Assembly (NCBI GenBank): GCA_900470195.1
Contig: UEIJ01000045.1
Span: forward strand, 1-56,588
Length of the DNA stretch: 56,588 bases
Source of the DNA: Hyphomicrobiales bacterium
GTDB lineage: Bacteria > Pseudomonadota > Alphaproteobacteria > Rhizobiales > Rhizobiaceae
Reading direction: 5' to 3'
Part shown: positions 1 through 8,961 of the stretch, in pieces
Position numbering within the stretch: the first letter of the stretch is position 1
How the letters are laid out: each line of letters starts with the position of its first letter
Made by a program: the position numbers and the translations under genes
The notes under the pieces: generated by a model
What the model saw: only the letters and a program-made list of their open reading frames with translations
Databases searched by the model: none
Told to the model about the DNA's origin: nothing

Positions 1-291
1 AGGAATGAGTCCTGACCCTAGGGCCACTGGCCATTGCTACACGCTGACTAGGAGCTATTAACCGTGCGGCCTATTCAACGGGTTCATGCAGCTCCACTTC
101 CAAATTGCCAGTCCAGATCGCCTTTTAATTATCAATGCTCATTGCACCGGCTCTTGTTGAAACAATAGCCCGACATAGATGAAACCGAGCGCATTCGATA
201 TAATAGACTATCTTCAAATAGCCACATTTCGCATTGTTGTGGGCGATTTCTTGACTTATGAGCCTACACGCAAAATAGCCCTGAAGGACGC

Positions 292-681
292 TTAAGCTGC
301 AACAATCGTTCCCTGAGCGACCGCCACCAGTATCTCATCGCAAACAATCTTGCATTGGCACACAGCTTGCCGCTTCCCTTTGCTTAATGTCCAGGCATTT
401 GCAAGCAATATACGGCCCTTGGCAGGTCGAACAAAGTTGATCTTGAATTCAGAGGTAAGCGCGTCACCGCCTAGAGCGAGCCCGCCTGCAAATGTCAGCG
501 CATTATCTGCCAGATAGCTGATCACGCCACCATGAACAAAGCCATGTTGCTGGGTATGATGCTCGCGGATAATCAGAGAGATATTTGCACTGCCATCACC
601 GACAGCAACCAGTTCCGCGCCCAGATACTGACTTAAGGGCTGACTTAGAAATATCCTTCTGGCCAATTCTTCCAGATTCAT
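292..681 (-). CDS. PaaI-type hotdog-fold thioesterase
   Basis: A 129-residue protein of the usual length for the PaaI/YdiI acyl-CoA thioesterase family. The motif HGGVISYLADNALTFAG (about residues 50-66) is the family signature, in which the HGG turn and the following helix form the acyl-CoA pocket. The family hydrolyses (often aromatic or phenylacetyl) acyl-CoA thioesters in the cytosol as a tetramer. The ATG at 681 has an AGGAGA-like ribosome site just upstream on the minus strand. It is a single gene followed by about 290 bases with no gene I can see. No phenylacetate-CoA genes are adjacent, so the acyl substrate is unknown. Confidence 0.85.
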   Translation of the reverse strand: MNLEELARRIFLSQPLSQYLGAELVAVGDGSANISLIIREHHTQQHGFVHGGVISYLADNALTFAGGLALGGDALTSEFKINFVRPAKGRILLANAWTLSKGKRQAVCQCKIVCDEILVAVAQGTIVAA

Positions 682-922
682 CGTTTGGTTCTCCTTTCCT
701 GCTCAAAGCTCACCCTCACTAAATATGATCGCTTGCGGCCTGTCCCAGAAACAACTCTTATTGCCGGATTTTAGGCGGTGGCCCATCAACGTCGGCTTAA
801 TGAACCTCTTGCTGTTTCAGGCATTTCCTTCCGCGTTCAGGTCGGGACACAAGCCTGCCCGGACTGCCCGCGTAGATGAAATTGAACGCAAAAGCCCAGC
901 TTAGACCGGATTTGTGCGCCAG

Positions 923-1783
923 CTATGAAGTCGACTTCGGCCTGTTAACGGTGATCCAGTCAATGATTGAGCGCGTGAGTAGCGTATTTTCTTCGGATAG
1001 ACCGGGTCTAATATGTGCAACGAACTCAACTTTTGGCAGGGGCGGCAATGATTGATCGACGCCTGCCGTTTGTAATTTTGCCGGGATGGAACTGGAATTC
1101 AGCGGCGTGACCGCCAGGCCAGCCGCGGCCATAGCCGTCAAACTGCCGAGGCTGGGGCTGACACTGACTATCGTCCATTTACAGTTTTTTGCAGCCAGCG
1201 CGACAAGAGCAGCGTCCCGATAGGGACACGGTTCAGGAAAAACTGCGAGCGGGACGGTTGCTCCAGCTTCGAGCGGAGTCTTTCCGATTACCCATCTAAG
1301 CGGCTCACTCCACAGATGGGTACCGGATGGATCGCCCCGGCATCGACAACCGATAATCAGGTCCAGCTCGCCCTTATCCATAGTTTCCAGCAAGGTGGTC
1401 GTATTCGAAATCTGGATTTCCAACGTTCGTTCCGAACGGAAATCCTGAAACCTCTTCAATACAGATGGCAGCCAGGTGCTCGTCAAATCATCGGATGCAC
1501 CGATCCGCAAATGAACTGCGTTGGCGCTGCCTTTCATTAGTGTCCGTGCTTCCTCGCTCAGGCGCAGGATCGCCTTTGCGTAACCAAGCAGCGCCTGTCC
1601 TTGTGGGGTCAGTGCCACCGTGCGGGTATTGCGTTCGAGAAGAACGTTTCCTGCCTGTTCCTCCAGCCGCCGGATATGGGCGCTTACGGCGGATTGCGTC
1701 AAGTTGAGTTGCTGCCCTGCCTTTGTAAAACTTGATAGGCTGGCGACTGCCTCGAAGGTCCGCAACAGTACAATATCGAACAC
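923..1783 (-). CDS. LysR-family transcriptional regulator
   Basis: A 286-residue protein with the classic LysR layout. An N-terminal winged helix-turn-helix (about residues 4-62, including SSFTKAGQQLNLTQSAVSAHI) is followed by a periplasmic-binding-protein-like effector domain. It is divergent from the LysE-type exporter at 1887, the usual arrangement for LysR regulators of amino-acid exporters (ArgP/LysG type), so that exporter is its most likely target. The intergenic region carries two direct repeats 20 bp apart that could be half-sites. The effector is unknown. Confidence 0.9.
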   Translation of the reverse strand: MFDIVLLRTFEAVASLSSFTKAGQQLNLTQSAVSAHIRRLEEQAGNVLLERNTRTVALTPQGQALLGYAKAILRLSEEARTLMKGSANAVHLRIGASDDLTSTWLPSVLKRFQDFRSERTLEIQISNTTTLLETMDKGELDLIIGCRCRGDPSGTHLWSEPLRWVIGKTPLEAGATVPLAVFPEPCPYRDAALVALAAKNCKWTIVSVSPSLGSLTAMAAAGLAVTPLNSSSIPAKLQTAGVDQSLPPLPKVEFVAHIRPGLSEENTLLTRSIIDWITVNRPKSTS

Positions 1784-1886
1784 TGTTTCACCTCAGATCG
1801 TCATGAATAGCATGATGATAAATCGTTTCTCATGATGAATAAAGTTTGGTTCATTCTTTCTCGGCGGGAGATAGGAGGTCGGCAGC
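1784..1886. promoter_or_regulatory. Divergent lysR/lysE promoter region with spaced direct repeats
   Basis: The 103-bp gap between divergent genes contains CATGATGA at 1811-1818 and again at 1831-1838. The spacing is exactly 20 bp, two helical turns, with a weaker CATGAA copy at 1802. LysR regulators bind such phased half-sites between themselves and the target gene. Operator function is inferred. Confidence 0.4.
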
Positions 1887-2504
1887 ATGTTGCTGGAAAC
1901 CTGGATACCGTTCGTCATTGCCACACTGGTGTTTGCTTTCATGCCGGGTCCGGCCATTTTATATATGTCAGCGCAAACCCTGGCTTACGGGCAAAGAGCT
2001 GGCTTGATGGCAGCCCTCGGTATTCATCTGGGTTGCTACGTTCATATCGCGGCCGCCTCTGCGGGGCTGGCTGCACTCCTGCACCATGCCCCCGTACTCT
2101 ATTCATTCCTGCGGCTGGCGGGAGCCTTCTACATGTTGTGGCTGGGTGGAAGGATGATGTTTGCCTCCGCCGCAAACGACGCAACCGAAATCCCCTCGCG
2201 GCACAGACGCGTTCTACGCGACAGCATCGTAGTCGAGATCCTCAACCCGAAGACTGCGTTGTTTTTTCTGACGTTCCTGCCCCAATTCGTTGATCCGCAA
2301 GGAGCGATGCCCAGTTGGCTTCAGTTTCTGCTGCTTGGTATCATCGTGAACGGCGCTTTTTCGCTCGGCGATCTTGCATCTGTGGCAATCGCCTCCTTCG
2401 CATCGCCACGCATTTCCTCCTCCGGTTTCGCTGACTGGATTCCGAGGGTTAGCGGTGGCGTCCTTGTCGGGCTAAGCACTGCGATCATGATGCATTTCAT
2501 TTGA
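1887..2504 (+). CDS. LysE/RhtB-family exporter
   Basis: A 205-residue integral membrane protein with the LysE layout: an N-terminal hydrophobic segment ending in the family motif FAFMPGPAILYMSAQTLAYG, then about five more hydrophobic spans. The motif around residue 110, EILNPKTALFFLTFLPQFVD, is strongly conserved in LysE/RhtB amino-acid exporters. Start at ATG 1887, preceded by GGGAGATAGGAGG. It probably exports an amino acid or derivative under control of the divergent LysR gene. Confidence 0.92.
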   Translation: MLLETWIPFVIATLVFAFMPGPAILYMSAQTLAYGQRAGLMAALGIHLGCYVHIAAASAGLAALLHHAPVLYSFLRLAGAFYMLWLGGRMMFASAANDATEIPSRHRRVLRDSIVVEILNPKTALFFLTFLPQFVDPQGAMPSWLQFLLLGIIVNGAFSLGDLASVAIASFASPRISSSGFADWIPRVSGGVLVGLSTAIMMHFI

Positions 2505-2536
2505 ACGGAACTCCAGCTCCCGAAGGCGGTTATCGA

Positions 2537-3106
2537 ATGGAGAGAAGGATGAGTATTTTGAAACGATCCTTTGCCGGAGCCTTAACCATTTCATTCCTGT
2601 GCATGCCAGCTGTGGCATCGGACCATCAATGGGATGTCTATGAAAATGTGCGCTTCGGTTATTCCATCTGCTACCCGGCAGATCTTCTGACTGCTCAGCC
2701 CGAGGCCGATAATGGCGACGGCCGCAAGTTCACCGGCAAGTCGGGCGCAGAACTGGCGGTCTGGGGCAGCTACAATGTCCTCGAGCAGGACATGGATGCC
2801 CTCATTGGCGGCCTTGCCGACGCTGGCGCCACCGTCATCTATCGCCGCGCTACAATGGACTGGGCCGTCGTCTCCGCTCGCTGGAAAGGCAATGTTTTCT
2901 ACGCCAAGCTCCTGCTAGAACGAAATGCGGCGGACGGCGTCGACATAGTTCGTGTCTTTCGCCTGATCTATCCTGCCAACGAGGTAAAAACCTATAAGGC
3001 GGTGGCTGCGCGGCTGGCCCAATGCTTCAAGCCAACCGGTCGAGGCATCGACGACGGACTGCAACCATTGCCTTCCGATCGCCATGATGGAAGGACAATA
3101 CGATGA
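2537..3106 (+). CDS. Exported protein of unknown function
   Basis: About 189 residues with an N-terminal signal peptide (hydrophobic stretch SFAGALTISFLCMPAVASD, cleavage probably after AVA). The mature part begins DHQWDVYENVRFGYSICYPADLL, resembling uncharacterised rhizobial periplasmic proteins whose domain starts with a 'FGYSICYP' segment. The reading frame extends upstream to a TTG at 2501, but ATG 2537 (or ATG 2549 behind GAGAAGG) places the signal peptide correctly. It overlaps the next gene by 4 bp, so the two are probably cotranscribed. I do not recognise a function. Confidence 0.7.
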   Translation: MERRMSILKRSFAGALTISFLCMPAVASDHQWDVYENVRFGYSICYPADLLTAQPEADNGDGRKFTGKSGAELAVWGSYNVLEQDMDALIGGLADAGATVIYRRATMDWAVVSARWKGNVFYAKLLLERNAADGVDIVRVFRLIYPANEVKTYKAVAARLAQCFKPTGRGIDDGLQPLPSDRHDGRTIR

Positions 3107-3441
3107 ACCGGATACTACTTATCCTTTTCCTGTTCTTCATCGGATCGCAGATGGCAGGTCTCGCCGTGGCTGCTGACGGGCTGTTTGCACAAGCCACCGA
3201 GACTGACGATGAGCTCAAAAAGCTCTTCAACCAGGCTGGTGACATCTGCCTGCACAGCATAAGTCATGATGTCCGGATCGTCGTCGCCTGCGCATCAATG
3301 AGGATTTATGGCGTAGCGCTGAATGAAAGGGACTGGTGCTTCGGGTACCGCGATGAACCGAACGCGCAGATGGATTGGCACTGCTGCGACGCAAGTTCCG
3401 AACGCTTTTCGCTCGACAAGTTGATCGATGTTGGGAGGTAA
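3103..3441 (+). CDS. Small secreted protein of unknown function
   Basis: A 112-residue protein with a clear signal peptide (NRILLILFLFFIGSQMAGLAVAAD, cleavage near residue 23). The mature part has five cysteines, so disulphide bonding in the periplasm is plausible. Its ATG overlaps the preceding gene's stop (ATGA), and the next gene starts 6 bp after its own stop, so 2537-3705 reads as a three-gene operon of envelope proteins. No known family recognised. Confidence 0.65.
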   Translation: MNRILLILFLFFIGSQMAGLAVAADGLFAQATETDDELKKLFNQAGDICLHSISHDVRIVVACASMRIYGVALNERDWCFGYRDEPNAQMDWHCCDASSERFSLDKLIDVGR

Positions 3442-3447
3442 AGGACA

Positions 3448-3705
3448 ATGCTGAAACCGATCTTCGTTTTCCTCATCAGCCTTCTGCTGCTGATGCCGGT
3501 CTGCCTCTTCGTCGGATATGGGATAGGCGAAATCATCGCGGCTTTTGTCTATCCCGTAACCGGGACACCCGACAGGTTCAGAGAAGACCGCGAATTGTTC
3601 GCCGGCGTATACGGCATCATATTCATCGGCGGATTTTTGTATCTCGCGTCCGCTGCTTTTGCCGTGTTTCGCCTAGTCAGAGCTATCCGCAAACCACGGA
3701 CATGA
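3448..3705 (+). CDS. Small membrane protein of unknown function
   Basis: An 85-residue protein with two hydrophobic segments (about residues 4-33 and 50-72) separated by a short charged loop, ending in a basic tail. An AGGTAAAGGA ribosome site precedes the ATG. It is the last gene of the small-protein operon. No recognised family. Confidence 0.6.
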   Translation: MLKPIFVFLISLLLLMPVCLFVGYGIGEIIAAFVYPVTGTPDRFREDRELFAGVYGIIFIGGFLYLASAAFAVFRLVRAIRKPRT

Positions 3706-4092
3706 TACTCCAGGTCTGTATAGCTGCTCGTTAATCTGCCGACGTGAAGACTACCTGAACGGCTTGGAAAACTCATTATATGAAGACGGCAGACATTAGA
3801 CACCCCGAACCGCTTACCGGCAACGGCACCAACTTGCCCGAAGCGCACTGATTGACTGGGATAAAACGCATGTCAGCGTTTCTGTGCTTGATTTGGCGCT
3901 ATCCCACAACGTTACAGATACTACAGCACGAGCATGAAGCTTTCGTCAGGTCAGTTCACCGACTTGATTACCAGTCACCAACATCCATGTTGCTCTCCAT
4001 TTGAGGCGCGTTCCAACTGCCCAACCTAAAAATTATCTCATCGGATCTCTACAGGCATTTATCTCAGGTGGCCCCGAAAACATGCTGGCGGT
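3706..4092. other. Intergenic stretch without a recognised gene
   Basis: About 390 bases between the small membrane gene and a decayed PepSY gene. Short open frames here lack a plausible ribosome site or protein-like composition. It probably consists of flanking sequence and decayed gene debris. Confidence 0.4.
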
Positions 4093-4427
4093 GTGGTAAG
4101 CGTGCGCGGCACACCTTCAAAGCGCATATTCTGGCGGGATAGGCACGCAGTAACCGGGATATTCGTCGGTTTTTTCATCGTTTTCCGTGCCGTCACCGGA
4201 ATGCCATGGTCCAGTGTATGGAGCGGTAAAGTCAATGAAGAAGCGACCACCCGAAGATTCTCTGGGGGTACCGTAGATGCCATCTGGCAGGCGTGTGTTC
4301 TGGGGATTTCTGCTTATCCTTGTAACCGGGGATCATATTCCCGTTGGTGGGCGCATCATTGCTGGTGATGCTTGCCATTGACTGGATCTACACACGAGCA
4401 CGGACCAACCGCAAAGCACGAGCCTGA
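4093..4427 (+). pseudogene. Decayed PepSY-associated transmembrane protein gene
   Basis: Two pieces in different frames look like the same protein family. The first, around 4120-4230, reads RHAVTGIFVGFFIVFRAVTGMPWS, matching the first membrane segment and the 'TG(L/M)PWS..W' motif of PepSY-associated TM proteins (iron-uptake or diheme reductase relatives). The second, about 4327-4427 in another frame, reads GIIFPLVGASLLVMLAIDWI and ends in a basic tail and TGA, as the C-terminal membrane segment of the family does. The several hundred residues normally between them are missing, so this is an internally deleted, frameshifted remnant next to an IS junction. Confidence 0.6.
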
Positions 4428-4511
4428 CCGTCCCTTTTTTGGTATTTATATTACATGGGATGAACGTCGCTGATTATGGTCATCCCAGCTTTCAAAAAGC
4501 TGGATTATTCG

Positions 4512-5956
4512 ATGTTCAAAGGCCGCCATTTCGATAAGTCTATCATCCTTATGTGTGATTGAGGGTACCTGACTTACAATCTGAGCCTGCGCAAATAATG
4601 GCCGAGCGCGGCATCGCGAGGGACCACTCCACAGTGCACCGCTGGGTTCTGCATTTCAGCCCCATGCTGCTAGGCAGCGTGGACGACTTTGAGCCAGTAT
4701 CTTGCGGTGGCAATATGAACCATGCTGATGAAACTCTCGGCGAGTTGGTCGTATCGGGTGGCAATGGCGCGGTTGATTCTCAGTCGGCCGAGCATCCGTT
4801 CGATTAAGTTGCGCTGTTTATACAGAGTGCGATCATATTCAATCTTCACGCGGCGGTTTGCTCTGCCGGGAATGACGGGTTCAATATTGCGGCTGGCAAG
4901 ATCATTACGAATGGCATCCGCATCGTGGCCCTTATCAGCAAGAAGCGCCTGTGGCGCTTGCTCGGGAAAGCTGATCAATGTGTCATAAGCCTTGCAATCT
5001 GCCGTCTCGCCAACCGTTAGGTGGAAGGCAAGCGGTCTTCCTCTGGCATCAGCCAGACAGTGAAGTTTACTGGTGCCCCCTCCCGCGAGCGGCCAAGAGC
5101 ACGTCGATTAATCCTCCTTTTCCGCCCGCTGCCGAAATATGCGCGCGAACCGTGGTAATATCGATGCTGTGGTGGCCACTGTCAGCCATGATCTCAGCAA
5201 GGGTGACTGAAACGACCTCCCAGACCCCGGCTTCGCTTCAGCGCCGAAAGCGTCAATAGATCGTACTCCAGTTGCCGTATTTGGGGTGGAACATCCCGCC
5301 ACGGCGTACCGCAACGAAGTCCCCAAAGTGTGCTGTTGATGATTGCACGATTTTGCTCCGGACGACGCCCCCGTCCCCGATTGACGGCTTCAATCGGAAG
5401 AAGCGTCCGGTCAAATGCAAATGGAATCTGGATGAGACCTATGTGCAGGTCAAGGGCGGGTGGGATGTATCTGTTTCGTGCCATTGTCAGCAACCGCAGT
5501 ACCTTCGAGTTGCTGTTGCTGTTGCTGTTCAATAGAAACCACGACCTGAAAGCTGCTAAACGCTTTATCCGCAAGGCGCTGACCCGACATGGCAGGCCAG
5601 AGAAGATCACAATTGACGGTAGCCAGACCAATTGGACGACCATCATCCAGTGCGATGTCGAGAGCCGGTTGCGACAGGGAGAAAGGCCCATCACGATCAA
5701 GTCCATGAACAACTCCATCGAACAGGATCATCGCCTTGTCAAACGACGGATACGATCCATGCTCGGTTTCAAGTCCGAAGTCGCTGCTAGCATCTCGCTC
5801 GCCGGCATCGAGCTCGTTTACATGATGCGAAAGCTGCAAGGTAATTTCGGATCAACCGCACCGCTTTCACTCAAACAACAATTCACAGCGCTTGCGGCAG
5901 AGTTGCCTCGAGCGATTAGCTACGCTTTATCGCACCGAAATTTTTGCAGCAGATCC
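4512..5956 (+). mobile_element. IS6-family element (relic, type A) split by an IS5-family remnant
   Basis: The transposase can be read in two pieces. At 4512-4669 is the N-terminus (MFKGRHFDKSIIL, an in-frame stop, then IMAERGIARDHSTVHRWVLHF). At 5379-5919 is the DDE core (WNLDETYVQVKGGW, a frameshift, then RHGRPEKITIDGSQTN and NNSIEQDHRLVKRRI). Between them lies IS5-family sequence. The right end at 5935-5956, read on the minus strand, is GGATCTGCTGCAAAAATTTC, similar to the terminal repeat of IS26-type elements (GGCACTGTTGCAAA). No left repeat could be located. A TTGCTG unit is repeated about three times near 5511-5531 inside the core. Clearly inactive; the same family as the relic at 32814. 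Confidence 0.8.
4670..5378 (-). pseudogene. IS5-family (IS427-like) transposase remnant inserted in the IS6 relic
   Basis: The 102-residue open C-terminal part (4670-4978) contains LLADKGHDADAIRNDL and YKQRNLIERMLGRLRINRAI, the DDE-domain signatures of IS5/IS427 transposases. Upstream on the minus strand the N-terminal part is recognisable across frame changes: GRRPEQNRAIINSTLWGLRC, GTPWRDVPP, then KYGNWSTIYRRFRRW. The protein start and the outer terminal repeat are missing because the IS6 sequence resumes directly after GRGRRP, so the copy is 5'-truncated. Natural two-frame IS427 expression could explain one frame change but not all of them. Confidence 0.7.
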
Positions 5957-6042
5957 TCAAAAACGGCGCCGCATGGTGACATCAAAGCTCAACTTAGACA
6001 CAGTTGCTAGAGATCAACAGTGCAACTTGAACCAAGGCGCTA

Positions 6043-6969
6043 CTATCGAAGAAGGGAGTATAACTGATCGAAGAACCCTTCGGAATTCACACGCGTCGCT
6101 ACCCAAACATTATCGGGTAGCCTTCGTTCCTGCCAATAGTCGGCCACTGTGGCGCCGAATGTATAGGTTCCCGTAAGATCAACGGCGACATGTGCCCGGC
6201 GCTTTTCGATAAGCGACGGGTCTATGATCGTTGCCAAAACCAGCGGATCATGCAGCGCCCCACCGACACCCATCTGGCCGCGATGCAATTTTTCGTAGAA
6301 CTTCAGCCAGTTGAGAACCGCCTTGCCGAGCGGAGTGTCGATCTTGCGCAGTTCTTCGAATTGTTCCTCTTCCACGAGAACATGCATGGTGACATCCAGA
6401 CCAACCATGGTCACATCGATGCCGCTGTCCATCACGATGCGCGCAGCTTCCGGATCGCAGAAGATATTGAATTCCGTCGGCGTGATATACTCGGTGCGAC
6501 GGAAAAAAGCACCGCCCATGGACACTATACGCGCGATCTTGGGCTTCAGCTCAGGATATTTGAGAAGGAGCATGGCGATATTGGTCAGCGGGCCGGTCGG
6601 CGCCAGCGTGACCGGCTCCGGATGTTCGCGCAAAATTTTTGCGATGAAGTCGACGGCATGCATATCGACCAGTTTCATCGTCGGCTCGGGAAGATCCGGC
6701 GTGCCTTCAAGACCGCTCGGACCGTCGGCTGTGCCCAGAACGAGCGGCCTGTTCAAAGGCGTCCCGCAGCCTTGCGCAACAGGCACATCCCCCGCGCCGA
6801 TGAACTCCAGAATACGCAGAGCGTTGATCGTCGTGCGTTCAAGCGTTGCATTGCCGCAAACGGTCGTGACGCCAAGGAGATTGATTGCGTCGGACTTGTG
6901 CGCCATGACGAGCGCAATGGCGTCGTCATGCCCAGGATCGCAATCCATGATGACAGGAATTTGTTTCAT
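6043..6969 (-). CDS. Inosine/uridine-preferring nucleoside hydrolase
   Basis: A 308-residue protein of the nucleoside hydrolase family, which cleaves the N-glycosidic bond of ribonucleosides to base and ribose. The Ca-binding motif DxDxGHDD is at D9, D11, D15 and D16. The downstream NIFCDPEAA segment (about 168-175) and H240-D241 of ALHDPL, the leaving-group acid and metal ligand, are intact. It is the last gene of a minus-strand operon with a second hydrolase and a BMP-type nucleoside transporter, so it probably hydrolyses the imported nucleoside in the cytosol. Base specificity cannot be read from the sequence. Confidence 0.93.
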   Translation of the reverse strand: MKQIPVIMDCDPGHDDAIALVMAHKSDAINLLGVTTVCGNATLERTTINALRILEFIGAGDVPVAQGCGTPLNRPLVLGTADGPSGLEGTPDLPEPTMKLVDMHAVDFIAKILREHPEPVTLAPTGPLTNIAMLLLKYPELKPKIARIVSMGGAFFRRTEYITPTEFNIFCDPEAARIVMDSGIDVTMVGLDVTMHVLVEEEQFEELRKIDTPLGKAVLNWLKFYEKLHRGQMGVGGALHDPLVLATIIDPSLIEKRRAHVAVDLTGTYTFGATVADYWQERRLPDNVWVATRVNSEGFFDQLYSLLR

Positions 6970-6990
6970 CTATGCTACTCTTTTCACGCT

Positions 6991-7995
6991 TCAGCCAAGC
7001 TGTGCGATGGATTTCTTGAACAGGCTCAGGAACTGGCGTCCGTTCAGATTGCGACAGACACGCGTTGTTTCGGGGCCGGAGAACGGTAGAATCTGGCGAC
7101 CGGTGAAAGCCACTGTCTGCCCGCGCACAAGCCGCTCGCTAAGCGCGACGTCGACAAAGACAGGCTTGGTCATTTCAAAGAATTCCGGATGCAGCACAGC
7201 CGAAACCGCGATGGCATCATCCAGCGGAAAGCCGACAAGCTCGAAAAATTCGCGCCAGATGTCGATATAGATGGGGAAGTTCTCGCACACATAGGATGTG
7301 ATGCGGTTTTCCGGATAGAGTGATGCGAAATCGTTCAGATCATCGCGCGTCAGCATCGAGGCCGCGACACGGTTGTCTTCACAGACGTCCAGCGGAACCA
7401 GAATGATCGGAGCGCCCGATCGCAGCACCACACGAGCAGCTTCCGGGTCAGCCCAGATATTGTATTCGGAAACCGGCGTTATATTACCAGGGGTGGCGAA
7501 ACACCCACCGAGAACCACGATCTGCTTGACCAGTTTCGCGATATCCGGCGCCATCTGGAGTGCCATCGCCACATTGGTTTGCGGACCAGTGGCCACAATC
7601 GAAATCTCATGCGGGTTGGCCCGCACCAGATCGATCATGAAATCAATGGCGTGCTTGGCGATCGGCTGATGGCTTGGAGCAGGCGCGGGCGGATTGAATC
7701 CCTTCAGCTGTTCTCCGAAACGGGCCTGAAGCTGTTTCTCGAAGTGTACCGGGGCAAGCATATCCTCGCGGGAATTGCCGACCAGCGGACGATAAGCCCC
7801 CTTTGCGACAGGAACGTCTTCACGACCGGCAAGCGACAGCGTGTTCAAAACCACGTTGGTAACCTGCTCGATATCCCCCGCAGCGCCTGTAACAGACGTG
7901 ATGCCCTCAAGCTTAATGCCGTTGCAACCCAGTGCGAACAATATTGCGAGAATATCGTCGCCTGCTGAATCGACATCCAGTATTATACGTTCCAT
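6991..7995 (-). CDS. Second nucleoside hydrolase, atypical active site
   Basis: A 334-residue nucleoside hydrolase paralogue with the metal motif DVDSAGDD (D7, D9, D13, D14) and the NIWADPEAA segment. At the C-terminal motif where the neighbour and most family members have HDPL, this protein reads PLDDAIAV: the metal-binding Asp is kept but the preceding His is replaced by Leu. That His is the general acid for purine leaving groups in well-studied members, so this copy may prefer another base or an unusual nucleoside. It starts 15 bp downstream of the permease gene and ends 21 bp before the other hydrolase. Confidence 0.9.
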   Translation of the reverse strand: MERIILDVDSAGDDILAILFALGCNGIKLEGITSVTGAAGDIEQVTNVVLNTLSLAGREDVPVAKGAYRPLVGNSREDMLAPVHFEKQLQARFGEQLKGFNPPAPAPSHQPIAKHAIDFMIDLVRANPHEISIVATGPQTNVAMALQMAPDIAKLVKQIVVLGGCFATPGNITPVSEYNIWADPEAARVVLRSGAPIILVPLDVCEDNRVAASMLTRDDLNDFASLYPENRITSYVCENFPIYIDIWREFFELVGFPLDDAIAVSAVLHPEFFEMTKPVFVDVALSERLVRGQTVAFTGRQILPFSGPETTRVCRNLNGRQFLSLFKKSIAQLG

Positions 7996-8010
7996 ACCTT
8001 GATCTTACCC

Positions 8011-8961
8011 TTATTGAGGGCGCTTCAGGAGCGCCATGCTTTCCAGTGTTTCCTTGAAGAATTTCGGACGTTGGCGGTAGGTCAACACGAACAGCGCGCC
8101 GAGAGTGACCGCATATGGGACCATCAGGACGAGATATGATGGAAGACCGAAGGTTTGCAGGCGCAGGGAGAGCGCATCGGAAAACCCGAACAGCAGGCAG
8201 CCCAGCAGAACCTTGACCGGATCGCCATTGGAGAAGATGAGCACCGCCACGGCCATGAAACCGCGCCCTGCAGACATGTTTTCCGCAAACATCGTAATGT
8301 AGCCCAGCGAAAGATGCGCGCCAGCCAGTCCCGCGAGAACACCGCAGATCAGGGATGCGAAATGCTGCATTCTCGCTGTCGGAATGCCGATGGACTGGGC
8401 TGCCTCCGGCTTTTCCCCGGTCACCCGGATATAGAGCCCGAGCTTGGTTCGATAAAGCACCAGCCACACCACGAAAACCATGATGAAGGCGAGATAGACA
8501 AGCGGCGTGTAGCCGGAAATCGCTTTGCCGAACTGGCCGAGATACTTCGCATACGGAAGATGGATTGCCGACAGGCCCACAATATCCGGGCTGACAATCG
8601 ATCCGCGCGTGCCGAAAATGGCCTTTGTCAGGGAAATCGTCAGTCCGCCCGCCATGATGTTGAGCGCGAGGCCCACAACCACTTCGTTGGCGCGCATCGT
8701 CACGACAAGCAATGAAAAGATCAGGGCGACAATTACGGACGCCAATACGCCGATCACCAGGCCGCCGAGGGCTGATCCTGTCCAGATCGATCCGAGCACG
8801 GCAAAGAATGCGCCCAGAAGCATCTGACCTTCCAGACCGATATTGAAGATACCGGCTTTCGTGGTGAAGGCACCGCCCAGGGACACAAGAAGAATGGGTG
8901 CCGTGGTGCGCAGCGTCGCCGCCAGCAATGTGACGGTGAATATCTTGTCTAGAACTTCCAC
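8011..8961 (-). CDS. Nucleoside ABC transporter permease (NupQ/YufQ-like)
   Basis: A 316-residue membrane protein of the BPD_transp_2 family with about eight to nine hydrophobic spans. The segment GGAFTTKAGIFNIGLEGQMLLGAF near the N-terminus is the hallmark of the second permease of BMP-type nucleoside importers (YufQ/NupQ, BmpG). It overlaps the first permease gene by 13 bp and precedes the nucleoside hydrolases. It would form the heteromeric membrane channel with the permease at 8949. Confidence 0.92.
   Translation of the reverse strand: MEVLDKIFTVTLLAATLRTTAPILLVSLGGAFTTKAGIFNIGLEGQMLLGAFFAVLGSIWTGSALGGLVIGVLASVIVALIFSLLVVTMRANEVVVGLALNIMAGGLTISLTKAIFGTRGSIVSPDIVGLSAIHLPYAKYLGQFGKAISGYTPLVYLAFIMVFVVWLVLYRTKLGLYIRVTGEKPEAAQSIGIPTARMQHFASLICGVLAGLAGAHLSLGYITMFAENMSAGRGFMAVAVLIFSNGDPVKVLLGCLLFGFSDALSLRLQTFGLPSYLVLMVPYAVTLGALFVLTYRQRPKFFKETLESMALLKRPQ

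Noticed and set aside
4559..4807. 82-codon plus-strand frame as a stand-alone gene
   Set aside because: Its readable part is the N-terminus of the IS6 transposase, and the rest is antisense IS5 sequence.
5511..5531. TTGCTG repeat as a possible phase-variation tract
   Set aside because: It lies inside an already broken IS6 transposase and each unit is 6 bp, so length change would not alter the frame.
6190..7270. Plus-strand open frames of about 300 codons opposite the nucleoside hydrolases
   Set aside because: They are GC-driven shadows with low-complexity, Arg/His- or Ser-rich translations and no family features.
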